Below are positions 15,741 through 25,134 of a DNA stretch of 64,000 nucleotides, piece after piece; within the stretch, counting starts at the first letter, position 1; each line of letters begins with the position of its first letter. Source of the stretch: CAVVUC01 sp963751395. GTDB taxonomy: Bacteria; Verrucomicrobiota; Verrucomicrobiia; Chthoniobacterales; Chthoniobacteraceae. The stretch is taken from the NCBI GenBank assembly GCA_963751395.1, contig CAVVUC010000001.1:682001-746000 (forward strand). Direction: 5' to 3'. The translations under genes and the position numbers were made by a program. The notes beneath the pieces were generated by a model, which saw nothing but the letters and a program-made list of their open reading frames with translations, had not been told where the DNA came from and searched no databases.

Positions 15741-17060
15741 TCAAATTGTTGACGGTTTGGAATCTTTCCCGGGAGCCTCCAAAAACTGGCGGCGCAAAAC
15801 GAAAAAAACGATGAAGGCGAGAAAAGCATACAAAACAGTAAACGCGAAAAAGGGCACTACGATCCAGTGCATAGGCGTGACGGCGTCTGCCGTTCGCATC
15901 ACGCCGTAAATGATCCATGGCTGGCGTCCAACTTCGGTCACAACCCAGCCGGCTTCGATCGCCACAAACCCCAGCGGCCCGGCTGCAACCACGGCGCGCA
16001 GAAACCACGCGTTGTCGGGCAGCGTTCGGCGCTTCGACCAGAGCCAGCCCGACCAGCCCGCCAAGGCCAGCATCGCCATTCCCGCTGCAACCATCAGATC
16101 AAACGACCAATGAACGATTCGCACATTGGGCCAGTTGTTTCGCGGGAAATCTTCCAATCCGACGACCCGGGCGTTGGGGTTGTCGGCGAGAAGCAGACTC
16201 AAGCCGCGCGGGATGCTGAGCGCATAATCGGTGGTGCGCGTCTCGTCATTTGGAATTCCACCGATCAGCAATGGCGCTCCCGCTTGCGTCCGGTAATGCG
16301 CTTCCATCGCCGCGAGTTTGGCGGGCTGCAACCGGCCCACTGAGCGGGCGCTGTGGTCGCCGCTCAGGATTTGCAGCGGGATGCTGACGCAGGCAACGGC
16401 CAGCGCGATGCCCAGCGCGCTGCGATGAAATTGACTTTGCCGGCGTCGCAGCAGGAAGAACGCATGCACGGCTGCAACAGAAAAACCCGACGCAACAAAC
16501 GCCGCGAGCGTCATGTGCAGGACCTCATGAAAGCTGGCTGGATTCAACATGGCCGCGATCGGGTCAATATCGGTGATCTCGCCATCCACAATCTTAAAGC
16601 CGGCGGGCGCGTTCATCCACGCATTGGCCGTCACGACGAAGATGCCGGAAAAGATACCGCTGACAGCGACGATCAATCCCGAAAGCCAATGCCAGAAGGG
16701 CGGGAGGCGATTCCAGCCATAGAGATACACGCCGATGAAAATGGCTTCGGTGAAAAATGCGAAACCTTCCAGGGAAAATGGCATGCCAATGATCGCCCCC
16801 GCCTTTTCCATAAAGCTCGGCCATAACAAACCGAGTTCAAACGACAGCACGGTCCCGGACACCGCTCCCACTGCAAAGAGAATGGCCGTGCCTTTCGCCC
16901 AGCGTTTGCAGAGATCGAGATAAACCGGTTGCCGGGTGCGGAGATACAGGCCCTCCGCAATGGCCATCAGCACCGGCATCCCGATGCCCAGGGCCGCAAA
17001 GACAATATGGAAGGCCAGCGACATGGCCATCTGCGAACGGGCGAAGAAGAAATCACTCAT
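15741..17060 (-). CDS. cydA: Cytochrome bd ubiquinol oxidase subunit I
   Basis: A 439-aa haem-bearing subunit that oxidises quinol and reduces O2. It starts MSDFFFARSQMAMSLAFHIV, with the His of SLAFH being the expected haem ligand, and continues GIGMPVLMAIAEGLYLRT. The quinol-loop motif GRLQPAKLAAMEAHYRTQ is present. The Q-loop is short, as in cyanide-insensitive-oxidase-type bd enzymes. The start at 17060 lies four bases after the DUF488 stop, so I reject the longer frame to 17141. The enzyme works under low oxygen and tolerates NO, which fits the upstream norZ. Confidence 0.95.
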   Translation of the reverse strand: MSDFFFARSQMAMSLAFHIVFAALGIGMPVLMAIAEGLYLRTRQPVYLDLCKRWAKGTAILFAVGAVSGTVLSFELGLLWPSFMEKAGAIIGMPFSLEGFAFFTEAIFIGVYLYGWNRLPPFWHWLSGLIVAVSGIFSGIFVVTANAWMNAPAGFKIVDGEITDIDPIAAMLNPASFHEVLHMTLAAFVASGFSVAAVHAFFLLRRRQSQFHRSALGIALAVACVSIPLQILSGDHSARSVGRLQPAKLAAMEAHYRTQAGAPLLIGGIPNDETRTTDYALSIPRGLSLLLADNPNARVVGLEDFPRNNWPNVRIVHWSFDLMVAAGMAMLALAGWSGWLWSKRRTLPDNAWFLRAVVAAGPLGFVAIEAGWVVTEVGRQPWIIYGVMRTADAVTPMHWIVVPFFAFTVLYAFLAFIVFFVLRRQFLEAPGKDSKPSTI

Positions 17061-17064
17061 GCGA

Positions 17065-17757
17065 TTACTTTCGATCCGAGGGCGGACGGGTTCGCTTGAC
17101 CAGTGTGACCCGGCGCTTACGCCCCGACTCCGTCGGAGCACTCTGCGCGACTTCAGCCGGGTACGTGATCCGGGTGCCCCGGACTTTGGCGAAGGGAGTC
17201 AGCGCATGAACCTGGCGGCGAGTTGAACTCATGATGTCCTCGGTCCGGATTCCGCGAACCAGCAGGGCATCGGCGATGAGCGAACGATGACAGTGCCACG
17301 GCACCGCCTCGGCACACATCAATACGATTTGTTCCCGGTTCGCCAACCGTATCAATCCGTTGAGGCTCTCCTCAAATTCCGGCGTTTGCATATAGTCCGC
17401 ATAACCCCGAAAGGAGGCATTGTGCCAGCCCTCGTTGATCGACTCGCGCTTCGCATGACGCAGACCGCCGAGTCCCGGCAGGTGAACGTAGCCCAAACCG
17501 GCTTTCTTCAACACGCCTTGCAGCGAACCCTTGTTGAACTGTGGGTTGTGCCGGGACCGCGGCACCGTCCGCACATCCACAACGCGGGTCGCCCCGTGGG
17601 CCTTAATCAGTTCGATGAATTCCCCGAGCGTGCGGGTGGAATGCCCAATCGTCAGCACGAGGGGCGAAGGTTCTGCGCCAACCATCTTTTTTCCTCCCCG
17701 CCCACCGGTCATGGCCTTGATTCCGGGCACGGATATTTCGACACTCTTCTCCATCAT
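17065..17757 (-). CDS. DUF488 family protein
   Basis: A 230-aa cytosolic protein. LVLTIGHSTRTLGEFIELI, VVDVRTVPRSRHNPQFN and the Cys-His motif CAEAVPWHCHRSLIADAL are the family hallmarks. The function is not established; some relatives are linked to haem or redox stress. Its start overlaps the norZ stop (ATGA-type, 17754-17757), and it stops just before cydA, so it is embedded in the respiratory operon and may assist it. The C-terminal tail is basic. Confidence 0.88.
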   Translation of the reverse strand: MMEKSVEISVPGIKAMTGGRGGKKMVGAEPSPLVLTIGHSTRTLGEFIELIKAHGATRVVDVRTVPRSRHNPQFNKGSLQGVLKKAGLGYVHLPGLGGLRHAKRESINEGWHNASFRGYADYMQTPEFEESLNGLIRLANREQIVLMCAEAVPWHCHRSLIADALLVRGIRTEDIMSSTRRQVHALTPFAKVRGTRITYPAEVAQSAPTESGRKRRVTLVKRTRPPSDRK

Positions 17758-19976
17758 GGGTACCCCTTTCTTTCGGTTTGCTGAAGACCCGCCGCTGCCT
17801 CAGTGTGAGCGTGGCGATAGGTCAACAGCGTGATGATGACCAGCGGCACGACCCCGAGAAGGATGAAAACTAGGTCGGCGGGCATCCGCGCCCATTCCAA
17901 GGCGACGATCAGCGGCTGGTTGGAAAACTCGGCGCTGCGTGCGTGCCAATAGCCATTCCGGGTGGCGTCGAGCAACTGCAATACGCCGCTCGGGAATAGA
18001 TTCAGCACCACCATGCCGCCCAGGCCGAGATTTAATCCCCAGAACGAGACGCGCAGGTATCTTTGCATTTTCTCCCAATGCGCCTCGCTCGACACCTGCC
18101 GGAGGGCAAAGACAAGCAACGCCACTGCCAGCATTCCAAAGACACCCATGAACGCCGCGTGCGCGTGGTTGGCGGTGAGATTCGTGCCGACTTCGTAGTA
18201 ACTCACCACCGGCAGGTTGATCAGGAAGCCGAAGACGCCGGCACCAACGAAATTCCATACGCCGACCGCGATCAGGAAGTAAAAGGTCCACTTGTGCGGC
18301 AGACTCACCGCCTTGCCGCAGACGTCGCATTGCTGACGGCTCAGCCGCACAAAGTGGCTCGCATCGAGGGTCAGCAAGATGAGCGGCACCACCTCCATCG
18401 CCGAGAAGATCGAGGACAGCGCCATCGAGGTCATGGTCTGTCCGGTAAAATACCAGTGATGTCCGGTGCCGATGATTCCGCTGCCAAGAAACAGCAGGGC
18501 GTCCAGGTAAATGACCCGCGCTGCGGTTTGTCGCGCCACCAGGCCGAGCTTGTAAAACAGCGTGGCCACCATCACGGTCACGAACAGTTCCAGAAAGGCC
18601 TCGACCCACAGATGGACAATCCAGAACCGCCAGGTATCCACCACGGTGAATCGCGCCGCGCTGCCGAAGAAAAACGCCGGCAGGTAGAACAACGGAATCG
18701 TCGCGGCGGAGATCAGGAACAAGGTGGCGATTTCCCGCCGCTCCGGATCGTGCCGCGCCGGGCCGATGGCTCGCGCGAGCAAGACCACCCAGAACCCCAA
18801 TCCTAGGACCAGCAAGACCTGCCAGGCACGGCCCAGGTCGAGGTATTCCCATCCTTGATTCCCGAACCAAAACCACAGCTTCCCCGCCAACTGTTTTATC
18901 CCGATCAGCTCCCCGATCATGCTGCCCCCGACGACCAGCAACAGCGCGGCCCACAATAAGTTGATGCCCCTCACCTGTCCTCGCGGCTCGCACGAGCCCA
19001 GCGCATCTGCCAGAAACAGTCCACCGCCGACGTAAGCCGTCACGATCCAGAAGATGGCCGATTGCAGATGCCAGGTTCGCAGCAGGTTGCTCGGCAGAAA
19101 GGCGGCCAGGTCGAATCCATAAAAGCTTCCGGGTTGCGCGCGGTAATGCGCCAGTCCACCGCCGACCAGCACTTGCACCAGGAACAACAGCGCCACGACA
19201 AGAAAGAATTTCAAAGTCGCCCGCTGGCTCGACGTGGTCAGGCCCGGCAACAACTGGGGATGAATGTGCGAGTCCCGGCCCTTCCAACCGAGAAAATCAA
19301 ATCGGCCAAAGGCGAGCAGCACCACCGCTGTGCCCGCCAACAAGGTGATAAGACTCAGGGCGCTCCACAACACCGCGTCGCCCGACGGCCCATTGCCGAG
19401 GAGCGGTTCATACGGAAAATTTTGCGTGTAGGAATAGGACTTGCCTGGCATGCGCGCCGCGGACCCCCATGCCGTCCAGGCAAAGAACGCCACCAACTCG
19501 CGCAGTTCCTCCGGATCAGTGATCGTCTTGGCGGACAAACCGTGGCTGGCGGTGGAGCCGGCGAAGTAATTCTTCCATTGATCGATCTGGCGGCGGTAGG
19601 ACGCCACTTCGGATTCGGTAAACCGGAGCGTGCCGGTCTTGCTGTCATACCGGTTCTCCGAGAGTGTTGCCGGATCCTTGGTGTCGAGCGCCAACTGGTG
19701 CAGGTAGGCCGCCGAAAAGTCCGGACCCAGGTAGGCGCCGTGTCCCCAGATCGTGCCATTCTCCATCAGCCCGTGCTTCTGGAATACCTGTTGCCCGGCG
19801 ATGATGTCCTCGCCGGTAAAAACGGTCTGGCCGTTCATGTCCACCACCCGAGCGGGGATTGGAGTCCCAACGCCGCCGGTGTAGGTATTGAGGGCGATCC
19901 AGATCAGCACGCCCAATCCAGCCAGTGCCACGGACACGACACCGTAACGCCACCGATGTGACAGTTCCGTGTTCAT
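17754..19976 (-). CDS. norZ: Quinol-dependent nitric oxide reductase
   Basis: A 740-aa single-subunit qNOR that reduces NO to N2O in the cytoplasmic membrane using quinol. The N-terminal soluble extension (TVFTGEDIIAGQQVFQKHGL, GHGAYLGPDFSAAYLHQLAL) is characteristic of qNOR rather than cNorB. Catalytic-core landmarks include FWIVHLWVEAFLELFVTVMV, GTGHHWYFTGQ and NHAHAAFMGVFGML, which hold haem and non-haem iron ligands. I prefer the Met at 19976; a Met two codons earlier at 19982 is equally possible. It lies 12 bp after the cupin gene. Together with cydAB it suggests nitrosative or micro-oxic stress handling. Confidence 0.94.
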   Translation of the reverse strand: MNTELSHRWRYGVVSVALAGLGVLIWIALNTYTGGVGTPIPARVVDMNGQTVFTGEDIIAGQQVFQKHGLMENGTIWGHGAYLGPDFSAAYLHQLALDTKDPATLSENRYDSKTGTLRFTESEVASYRRQIDQWKNYFAGSTASHGLSAKTITDPEELRELVAFFAWTAWGSAARMPGKSYSYTQNFPYEPLLGNGPSGDAVLWSALSLITLLAGTAVVLLAFGRFDFLGWKGRDSHIHPQLLPGLTTSSQRATLKFFLVVALLFLVQVLVGGGLAHYRAQPGSFYGFDLAAFLPSNLLRTWHLQSAIFWIVTAYVGGGLFLADALGSCEPRGQVRGINLLWAALLLVVGGSMIGELIGIKQLAGKLWFWFGNQGWEYLDLGRAWQVLLVLGLGFWVVLLARAIGPARHDPERREIATLFLISAATIPLFYLPAFFFGSAARFTVVDTWRFWIVHLWVEAFLELFVTVMVATLFYKLGLVARQTAARVIYLDALLFLGSGIIGTGHHWYFTGQTMTSMALSSIFSAMEVVPLILLTLDASHFVRLSRQQCDVCGKAVSLPHKWTFYFLIAVGVWNFVGAGVFGFLINLPVVSYYEVGTNLTANHAHAAFMGVFGMLAVALLVFALRQVSSEAHWEKMQRYLRVSFWGLNLGLGGMVVLNLFPSGVLQLLDATRNGYWHARSAEFSNQPLIVALEWARMPADLVFILLGVVPLVIITLLTYRHAHTEAAAGLQQTERKGYP

Positions 19977-19988
19977 CTTCACTCAGGT

Positions 19989-20336
19989 TCAGGATCGAAT
20001 CATCGTGAGAATCATCTTGAACCGCTGCAACGCCTTGAGAGCGTGCGGCTGCTGTGCCGGCATGAGAATCATCTCGCCGCCCTGCAAGCGGTGGAGTTGG
20101 CCGGAAATTGTAATTTCGGTTTCACCTTCCACTACTTGCACCAGCGCGTCGAACGGGGCCGTGTGTTCGCTCAATCCTTGGCCTTCGTCGAAAGCGAAGA
20201 TCGTCACACTGCCGGCAGTCTTTTTGACGATCTCACGGCTGACGACGGCGCCGTCCTGGTAGCTGACGAGTTCAGAGGCCCTGGCCACTTGGGCACCGGG
20301 GAGGCCTTTGGGTTTGGATGGGGTTTCTGGTTTCAT
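19989..20336 (-). CDS. Cupin domain protein
   Basis: A 115-aa small beta-barrel protein from the Met at 20336. QGLSEHTAPFDALVQVVEGE and LQGGEMILMPAQQPHALKAL are the two cupin motifs, retaining metal-ligand-like His and Glu residues. Upstream of norZ by 12 bp, it is the likely first gene of the operon and may sense or scavenge a small molecule or metal; such cupins often precede NO-handling genes. A frame reaching to 20690 is rejected because it overlaps the GH15 gene and has no family support before the chosen Met. Confidence 0.85.
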   Translation of the reverse strand: MKPETPSKPKGLPGAQVARASELVSYQDGAVVSREIVKKTAGSVTIFAFDEGQGLSEHTAPFDALVQVVEGETEITISGQLHRLQGGEMILMPAQQPHALKALQRFKMILTMIRS

Positions 20337-20416
20337 AACTCTTCGTTTCCGCGAATGCTTCAGTTGTCTTGATTCCGGCCCCCTCATTTTGAGGTTTTTC
20401 TGCTGAAGGTATTCTC

Positions 20417-22819
20417 TCACTTTTGTCCGCTGACCGCGACTGAATAATTCCTGCCTTCCCAGCGCTGGCCTTCCTTCCAGAAGAAGGTGAACTCGATCAC
20501 TGAACCGGCCGGGCAGTTCTCCGCGGGCAGGTCGGCGAACCATAGATTCAACGCGCTGACAGGAGTGGCGTCTGTTTTGTTGGTGCTGGCCCAGCCATTG
20601 GCGGACCAGACGACGGTTGCGTCTGCCGCAACGATGAGGCGCAGGATTTTTCCAGGCGGCACGCGGCGAAGCGGATGTCGGGCGCTCCACATTTCGTGCC
20701 GGCTTTTCACCGGATTGACGACGTAACGCTGGAAGGCAGGTTCGACCCGGTCAAAACACACGCCGTCGTGCGCACTCCGCACGAGGGAGACATATTCCGC
20801 ATGGGACCAGCACAGCGGCATGGCCGCACCCGTGGGCAGCCCGCGCTTCATTCCCCGCTCCGGCAAGTCTGCGGTGTCCCACAACTGCTCGCTGATCATC
20901 CCACCCTCGTTCGCGAATTTTTCCATCGCCGCAATGAACGGTTTGGGATCGCGCCCGGCCGCGAGTTCGTAATGGCCGCGCTCGCCCGTCAAAATCGGCC
21001 AACAGCGGCCGATTCCCTCGCCATCGAAAGCGCCCCCGTCATCCTTCTGCCCGTAGCCATCGTGATTGTAACGGCGCCAGCCCGGACCTTGCGGCAGGTC
21101 GCACTTGAGGAGACGATCAACGACTTCAATCGAGTCACGCACCACAGGATTGTCCGCCGCGCGAATACCCAGACGCACCAGATGAAGAAAATCGCCGCCA
21201 ACAACATTCCTCGCCGGCTGGAGGCCGCCACCGTTGGCGACGGCGAGCATCGTGGTGTTGGGATCGGCGTGCGGATCGGGTGTGTCAGGATCCGTGGGAT
21301 TGATCCGAATGTAATGGCGCCGGAATCCTTCGGCCATTTCACCGGCGGTGGTGACAGTCCATTCCTCAATGTGCGCCGCCAGCCAGTCCGCATATTGAAA
21401 AATAAAATCCGCAGTGCCGGTTTCGCTGTGCTGTTTGGCAAACTCTGCGGCGCAAACGAGGCCGGCAATCACCGTGGCAAGCGTCGAGGGAGAATAGCCG
21501 GCGTTCTCTTCCCAGCGTTCCTGGGCGGTGACCGGTCCCTGCCGGATGAGATAGGCTGCAGCCCGCAAAATCATGACGCAGGGATTGAACCGGCCAAGCG
21601 TGACGCCTTCGCGATGCAAACGCCACGCCAGCAGAATGGGAGCGGCGATTTCATCGAGTTGCACTCCGGTCCAATACGCCCGGCCATCGATCCAACTATT
21701 CTGTGGGAACCTGCCGTCCGCCCGTTGAATGGCCGCGAGCCAGATCAAAGCGCGCAATGGTGTTCCGGTCTGCCCTGTGGCCAGCAGTGCGGCTGCGCTC
21801 TGCGCAAGATCGCGTGTCCAGACCAGATGATAACCGCCCAGATCCTCGTCGCCCTTCGTCTCTCCCCACGGGATGCTCATGGATGCCACCAGGGCGCCTT
21901 GAAACGATTTGTCTTCGTGAGCGAGCAGGATACAGCGACTCAACCGATACATGTGCCCGCTATCGGAAGTGTGCTGGCTGAAATCATATTTCGGATTGAC
22001 CACTGTGCGTTGCCACTGACGGACAAAATGTTCTCGATGAACATCGAATGTTTCCGCCAGCGATTGCATCAACTTGGCCACGGTGCTCGGACAACTCCTC
22101 CCCATCGCAATGGCGATGGTGAACTCATCGCCATCCTGGAGGTCAATTTCGCCCGTGAGCGCGATGTTGCCATCTCCGGCGGCACTGAATTCCCAGTCCG
22201 TCTTGAAATGCTTCATCAAATCCTGCCAGCCGTCGCTGGCCCCGACATACCCGACGGATCGCCGCGAAAACCCGCGGCTGCAGCCCATGATCAGATGCAC
22301 ATCCTTGCGAACGGCCTGGAGCAGATTGTGGCCGCCGATCTCGGAACACCAACCGGAGTTGCCCGCGCCCTGGCGCGCCAGATGCGGGGCCAGTAGCGCG
22401 TAGAGGCGCAACTTGCCGCGCAACGACTCATCCGACACTTCGAGTTTGGTGTGCATGAGCACGACCGAGCGGTGCGGATCGGTGAGGATGTGCTTGATCA
22501 ACCGGTAGCGCCCGTTGGGTTCCGAATTGATGAGACGGTAGAGGACACAATCCCGTTCCGGGTATTCGATCCGGTGATCCAGGTCGCGCTTTTCCTCGTG
22601 GCAGAATGTTTCGCCGTCGCTGATCAGCAATTGAAAATCGCGGGTGTTCGGCTGGTCAACGGTCGGGTAGTAAATTTCGTTGATGATGCCATGACTGATG
22701 GTGAACCAGACCCGGCAGCTCGTGTGATAAGCCGTTCCCAAGCCTTCCTTCGCGCTGGAGGTCCAGCGAGGCTCGATTCCGGGTGCGCCAAAGGCGTCAG
22801 AGGTTTCGTTTGGATTCAT
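20417..22819 (-). CDS. GH15 glucoamylase-like alpha-glucosidase
   Basis: An 800-aa hydrolase releasing glucose from alpha-glucan ends. The N-terminal domain begins GLGTAYHTSCRVWFTISHGI and NEIYYPTVDQPNTRDFQ. The (alpha/alpha)6 barrel has GGYHLVWTRDLAQSAAALLA, RWEENAGYSPSTLA (general acid Glu) and GMISEQLWDTADLPERG (general base Glu). There is no signal peptide, so the enzyme is probably cytosolic and acts on glycogen or trehalose-like substrates. It is the last gene of a run with gnd, zwf and ppgK, an arrangement that would feed glucose directly into the oxidative pentose pathway. Confidence 0.92.
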   Translation of the reverse strand: MNPNETSDAFGAPGIEPRWTSSAKEGLGTAYHTSCRVWFTISHGIINEIYYPTVDQPNTRDFQLLISDGETFCHEEKRDLDHRIEYPERDCVLYRLINSEPNGRYRLIKHILTDPHRSVVLMHTKLEVSDESLRGKLRLYALLAPHLARQGAGNSGWCSEIGGHNLLQAVRKDVHLIMGCSRGFSRRSVGYVGASDGWQDLMKHFKTDWEFSAAGDGNIALTGEIDLQDGDEFTIAIAMGRSCPSTVAKLMQSLAETFDVHREHFVRQWQRTVVNPKYDFSQHTSDSGHMYRLSRCILLAHEDKSFQGALVASMSIPWGETKGDEDLGGYHLVWTRDLAQSAAALLATGQTGTPLRALIWLAAIQRADGRFPQNSWIDGRAYWTGVQLDEIAAPILLAWRLHREGVTLGRFNPCVMILRAAAYLIRQGPVTAQERWEENAGYSPSTLATVIAGLVCAAEFAKQHSETGTADFIFQYADWLAAHIEEWTVTTAGEMAEGFRRHYIRINPTDPDTPDPHADPNTTMLAVANGGGLQPARNVVGGDFLHLVRLGIRAADNPVVRDSIEVVDRLLKCDLPQGPGWRRYNHDGYGQKDDGGAFDGEGIGRCWPILTGERGHYELAAGRDPKPFIAAMEKFANEGGMISEQLWDTADLPERGMKRGLPTGAAMPLCWSHAEYVSLVRSAHDGVCFDRVEPAFQRYVVNPVKSRHEMWSARHPLRRVPPGKILRLIVAADATVVWSANGWASTNKTDATPVSALNLWFADLPAENCPAGSVIEFTFFWKEGQRWEGRNYSVAVSGQK

Positions 22820-22895
22820 GTCAGGACTTCAAACATCGAACAGGAACACAACTTTGGCTCGACTCAGTTTTGTTGAAGTCTTCCGCTTCATTTGA

Positions 22896-23582
22896 TCAAT
22901 TGTCGAACCGTTCTTTGGCTCGCCGGATTCGTTTTTTTGACCAAAGACGCAGACCGCCTCGAAAGGCGTTGGCGTTGTCCCCCATCCGGCTTCCGGGCGG
23001 AAGCTTCTTGAGCAGTCTCGCATTGCCGCCGCCCAAAACGACATAATCAGCTTCCACCGCTGCTTTAAGCAACTTGACGATCTTGGCGACCTGCCGTCGC
23101 CATTTCTTTTTTCCGAGCCGCTTGAGTGCGGCCAGCCCTGCATAGTCCTCGCAAGTCCGGCCTCGCTTATAGGGCAGGTGCGCCAGTTCCATTGGTTCAA
23201 GCACGCCGTCCACAATCATCGCCGAACCCAGCCCGGTGCCCAGACCCAGGAAGAGCATTCGTCCGCCTTCGTAACTGCCTAGCGCCTGCATTGCCGCGTC
23301 GTTGATAATCCTCACCGGGCAACCGAATGCCTTTGTGAAATCAAATCCTACCCAGCCCTGGCCGAGGTTGTGGGGTTCACTGACAACATGTCCATGAAGC
23401 ACGGGTCCAGGATAGCCGATCGTGATCACATCATATTTCCAACCGGCGACGATCTTCTCAACCGCCACCACCATTTTCTTTGGGGTCATCTTTGAGCCGG
23501 ACGAAATGTCCATCCGTTTTGGGTGACCCGTGGCGCGCACTTTTACGTGCGTGCCGCCAACGTCGATGACCAGAATTTTCAT
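22896..23582 (-). CDS. ppgK: Polyphosphate glucokinase-like ROK kinase
   Basis: A 228-aa sugar kinase. KILVIDVGGTHVKVRATG is the phosphate-1 motif, TIGYPGPVLHG and NDAAMQALGSYEGG the sugar-binding region, and FLGLGTGLGSAMIVDG the phosphate-2 loop. The size and the VGGTHVKV variant match bacterial polyphosphate/ATP glucokinases rather than the longer ROK repressors. It would phosphorylate the glucose released by the neighbouring GH15 enzyme, 76 bp downstream. The phosphoryl donor (polyphosphate or ATP) cannot be decided from sequence. Confidence 0.85.
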   Translation of the reverse strand: MKILVIDVGGTHVKVRATGHPKRMDISSGSKMTPKKMVVAVEKIVAGWKYDVITIGYPGPVLHGHVVSEPHNLGQGWVGFDFTKAFGCPVRIINDAAMQALGSYEGGRMLFLGLGTGLGSAMIVDGVLEPMELAHLPYKRGRTCEDYAGLAALKRLGKKKWRRQVAKIVKLLKAAVEADYVVLGGGNARLLKKLPPGSRMGDNANAFRGGLRLWSKKRIRRAKERFDN

Positions 23583-23610
23583 GCGCGAAGAAATTTAATG
23601 TATTGCCGGA

Positions 23611-25134
23611 TCATAGGTGTTCGCACGGCCCCTGCAATTCGGTCGGCACGGGCCAACGATGTCCATGAGCCAGCAGTCCCTGAGCATCGTCCGGTCCCCA
23701 CGTGCCGGCGTCGTAATTGGGGAAATCGCAGGGCGAAGCGGCCTGCCACGCTTCGAGCACCGGCATCAACAACCTCCAGGCTGCCTCCACTTGATCGGCG
23801 CGCATGAAGAGCGTCGCATCGCTTTTCATGACGTCCCACAACAGCGTCTCATAGGCGTCTGGCGAAGGAGCGTCGAAGCTCTCACGATAATAGAACCGCA
23901 TGTCCACCGGCCGCAGTTGCATCTTCGGTCCCGGATATTTGGCTTGAAAGCCGAGCACGATACCTTCGACGGGATGGATTGAAAGGATGAGACGGGACGG
24001 CTGCCAGCCGAGGGATGCCTCGGACGGGAAGGACCGATGAGGCACCGCGCGGAATTGAATGGAAATTTCGGAGGCCTGTTGCGGCAGGCGCTTGCCGGTG
24101 CGGAGGTAGAACGGCACGTCCTGCCAGCGCCAGTTGTCAATAAACAGCTTTAACGCGATGAAAGTCTCCGTTTGGGAATCACGCGCCACGCCGTCTTCTT
24201 CCCGATAGCCGGGCACCTTTTTCCCAAGGGTGTTGCCGGGACCGTATTGTCCGCGCACGGCGCATTGCGGGACCGCGTCGGGGTGAATCGGACGCACCGC
24301 ATGAAGCACGTCAACTTTTTTGTTACGGATCTCGTTGGCGTCGAAGGAAACCATCGGCTCCATCGCCACGAGACAGAGCAGTTGCATCAGATGATTCTGC
24401 ACCATGTCGCGGAGCGCGCCGGCGTGATCGTAATAACCGCCGCGATGCTCCACGCCCACGGTTTCGGCAACGGTGATGGTCACATAGTCAATGTAGCGAC
24501 GGTTCCAGATCGGCTCGAAAAGTGGATTGGCGAAACGAAAGGCCAGAATGTTCTGCACGGTTTCCTTGCCGAGATAGTGATCAATCCGGAAGATCTGGGA
24601 TTCCTCGAAGCTGGCGGCGAGAATGGCGTTCAGGGCCAGCGCCGATTCCAAGTCATGGCCAATCGGCTTCTCGATCACGATCCGCGCCCTTTGCCGATCG
24701 CGCGCCAACCCGGCTTGGCCGAGATATTTGGGAATTTCGCCGAACATGCTCGGCGGCGTGGCCATGTAGAAGATACGATGAGCCTTGGTGCCCCATTTCT
24801 TTTCCAGCTTTGCGCATTGTTTGCCGAGGGCTGTATAAGTTGGCAGCTTCTTGAAATCGCCCCGCTGGTAATGGATGTGTTGCGCGAACTGATTCCAAGC
24901 GGCGGCCTTGGCTTTCCCGAAGCGGGAGAATTGATTGACCCCATCGTGTAACCGACGGTGCAACGCCTCATCGCCGAACTTGGTTCTGTCCACTGCGATG
25001 ATCGCAAACTGTGCGGGCAGGCTGCGATCCTGCGAGAGGTCGAACAAGGCTGGCACGAGCTTGCGCCAGGTCAGGTCACCGGCTCCGCCAAAAATGACGA
25101 ACACCGTCGGTTCAAGTTTATCATTCGTTTTCAT
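23611..25134 (-). CDS. zwf: Glucose-6-phosphate 1-dehydrogenase
   Basis: A 507-aa enzyme performing the first step of the oxidative pentose phosphate pathway. VFVIFGGAGDLTWRKLVPAL is the NADP-binding start, VIEKPIGHDLESA and FRIDHYLGKETVQNILAFRF the active site. GGAGDLTWRKL carries Trp where many enzymes have Ala/Thr, a conservative difference. The start at 25134 overlaps the gnd stop as ATGA, showing translational coupling. A Met at 25155 in the same frame is less likely. Confidence 0.95.
   Translation of the reverse strand: MKTNDKLEPTVFVIFGGAGDLTWRKLVPALFDLSQDRSLPAQFAIIAVDRTKFGDEALHRRLHDGVNQFSRFGKAKAAAWNQFAQHIHYQRGDFKKLPTYTALGKQCAKLEKKWGTKAHRIFYMATPPSMFGEIPKYLGQAGLARDRQRARIVIEKPIGHDLESALALNAILAASFEESQIFRIDHYLGKETVQNILAFRFANPLFEPIWNRRYIDYVTITVAETVGVEHRGGYYDHAGALRDMVQNHLMQLLCLVAMEPMVSFDANEIRNKKVDVLHAVRPIHPDAVPQCAVRGQYGPGNTLGKKVPGYREEDGVARDSQTETFIALKLFIDNWRWQDVPFYLRTGKRLPQQASEISIQFRAVPHRSFPSEASLGWQPSRLILSIHPVEGIVLGFQAKYPGPKMQLRPVDMRFYYRESFDAPSPDAYETLLWDVMKSDATLFMRADQVEAAWRLLMPVLEAWQAASPCDFPNYDAGTWGPDDAQGLLAHGHRWPVPTELQGPCEHL

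Noticed and set aside
20675..22396. 573-codon plus-strand ORF opposite the glucoamylase
   Set aside because: Shadow of a well-supported GH15 gene in GC-rich DNA.
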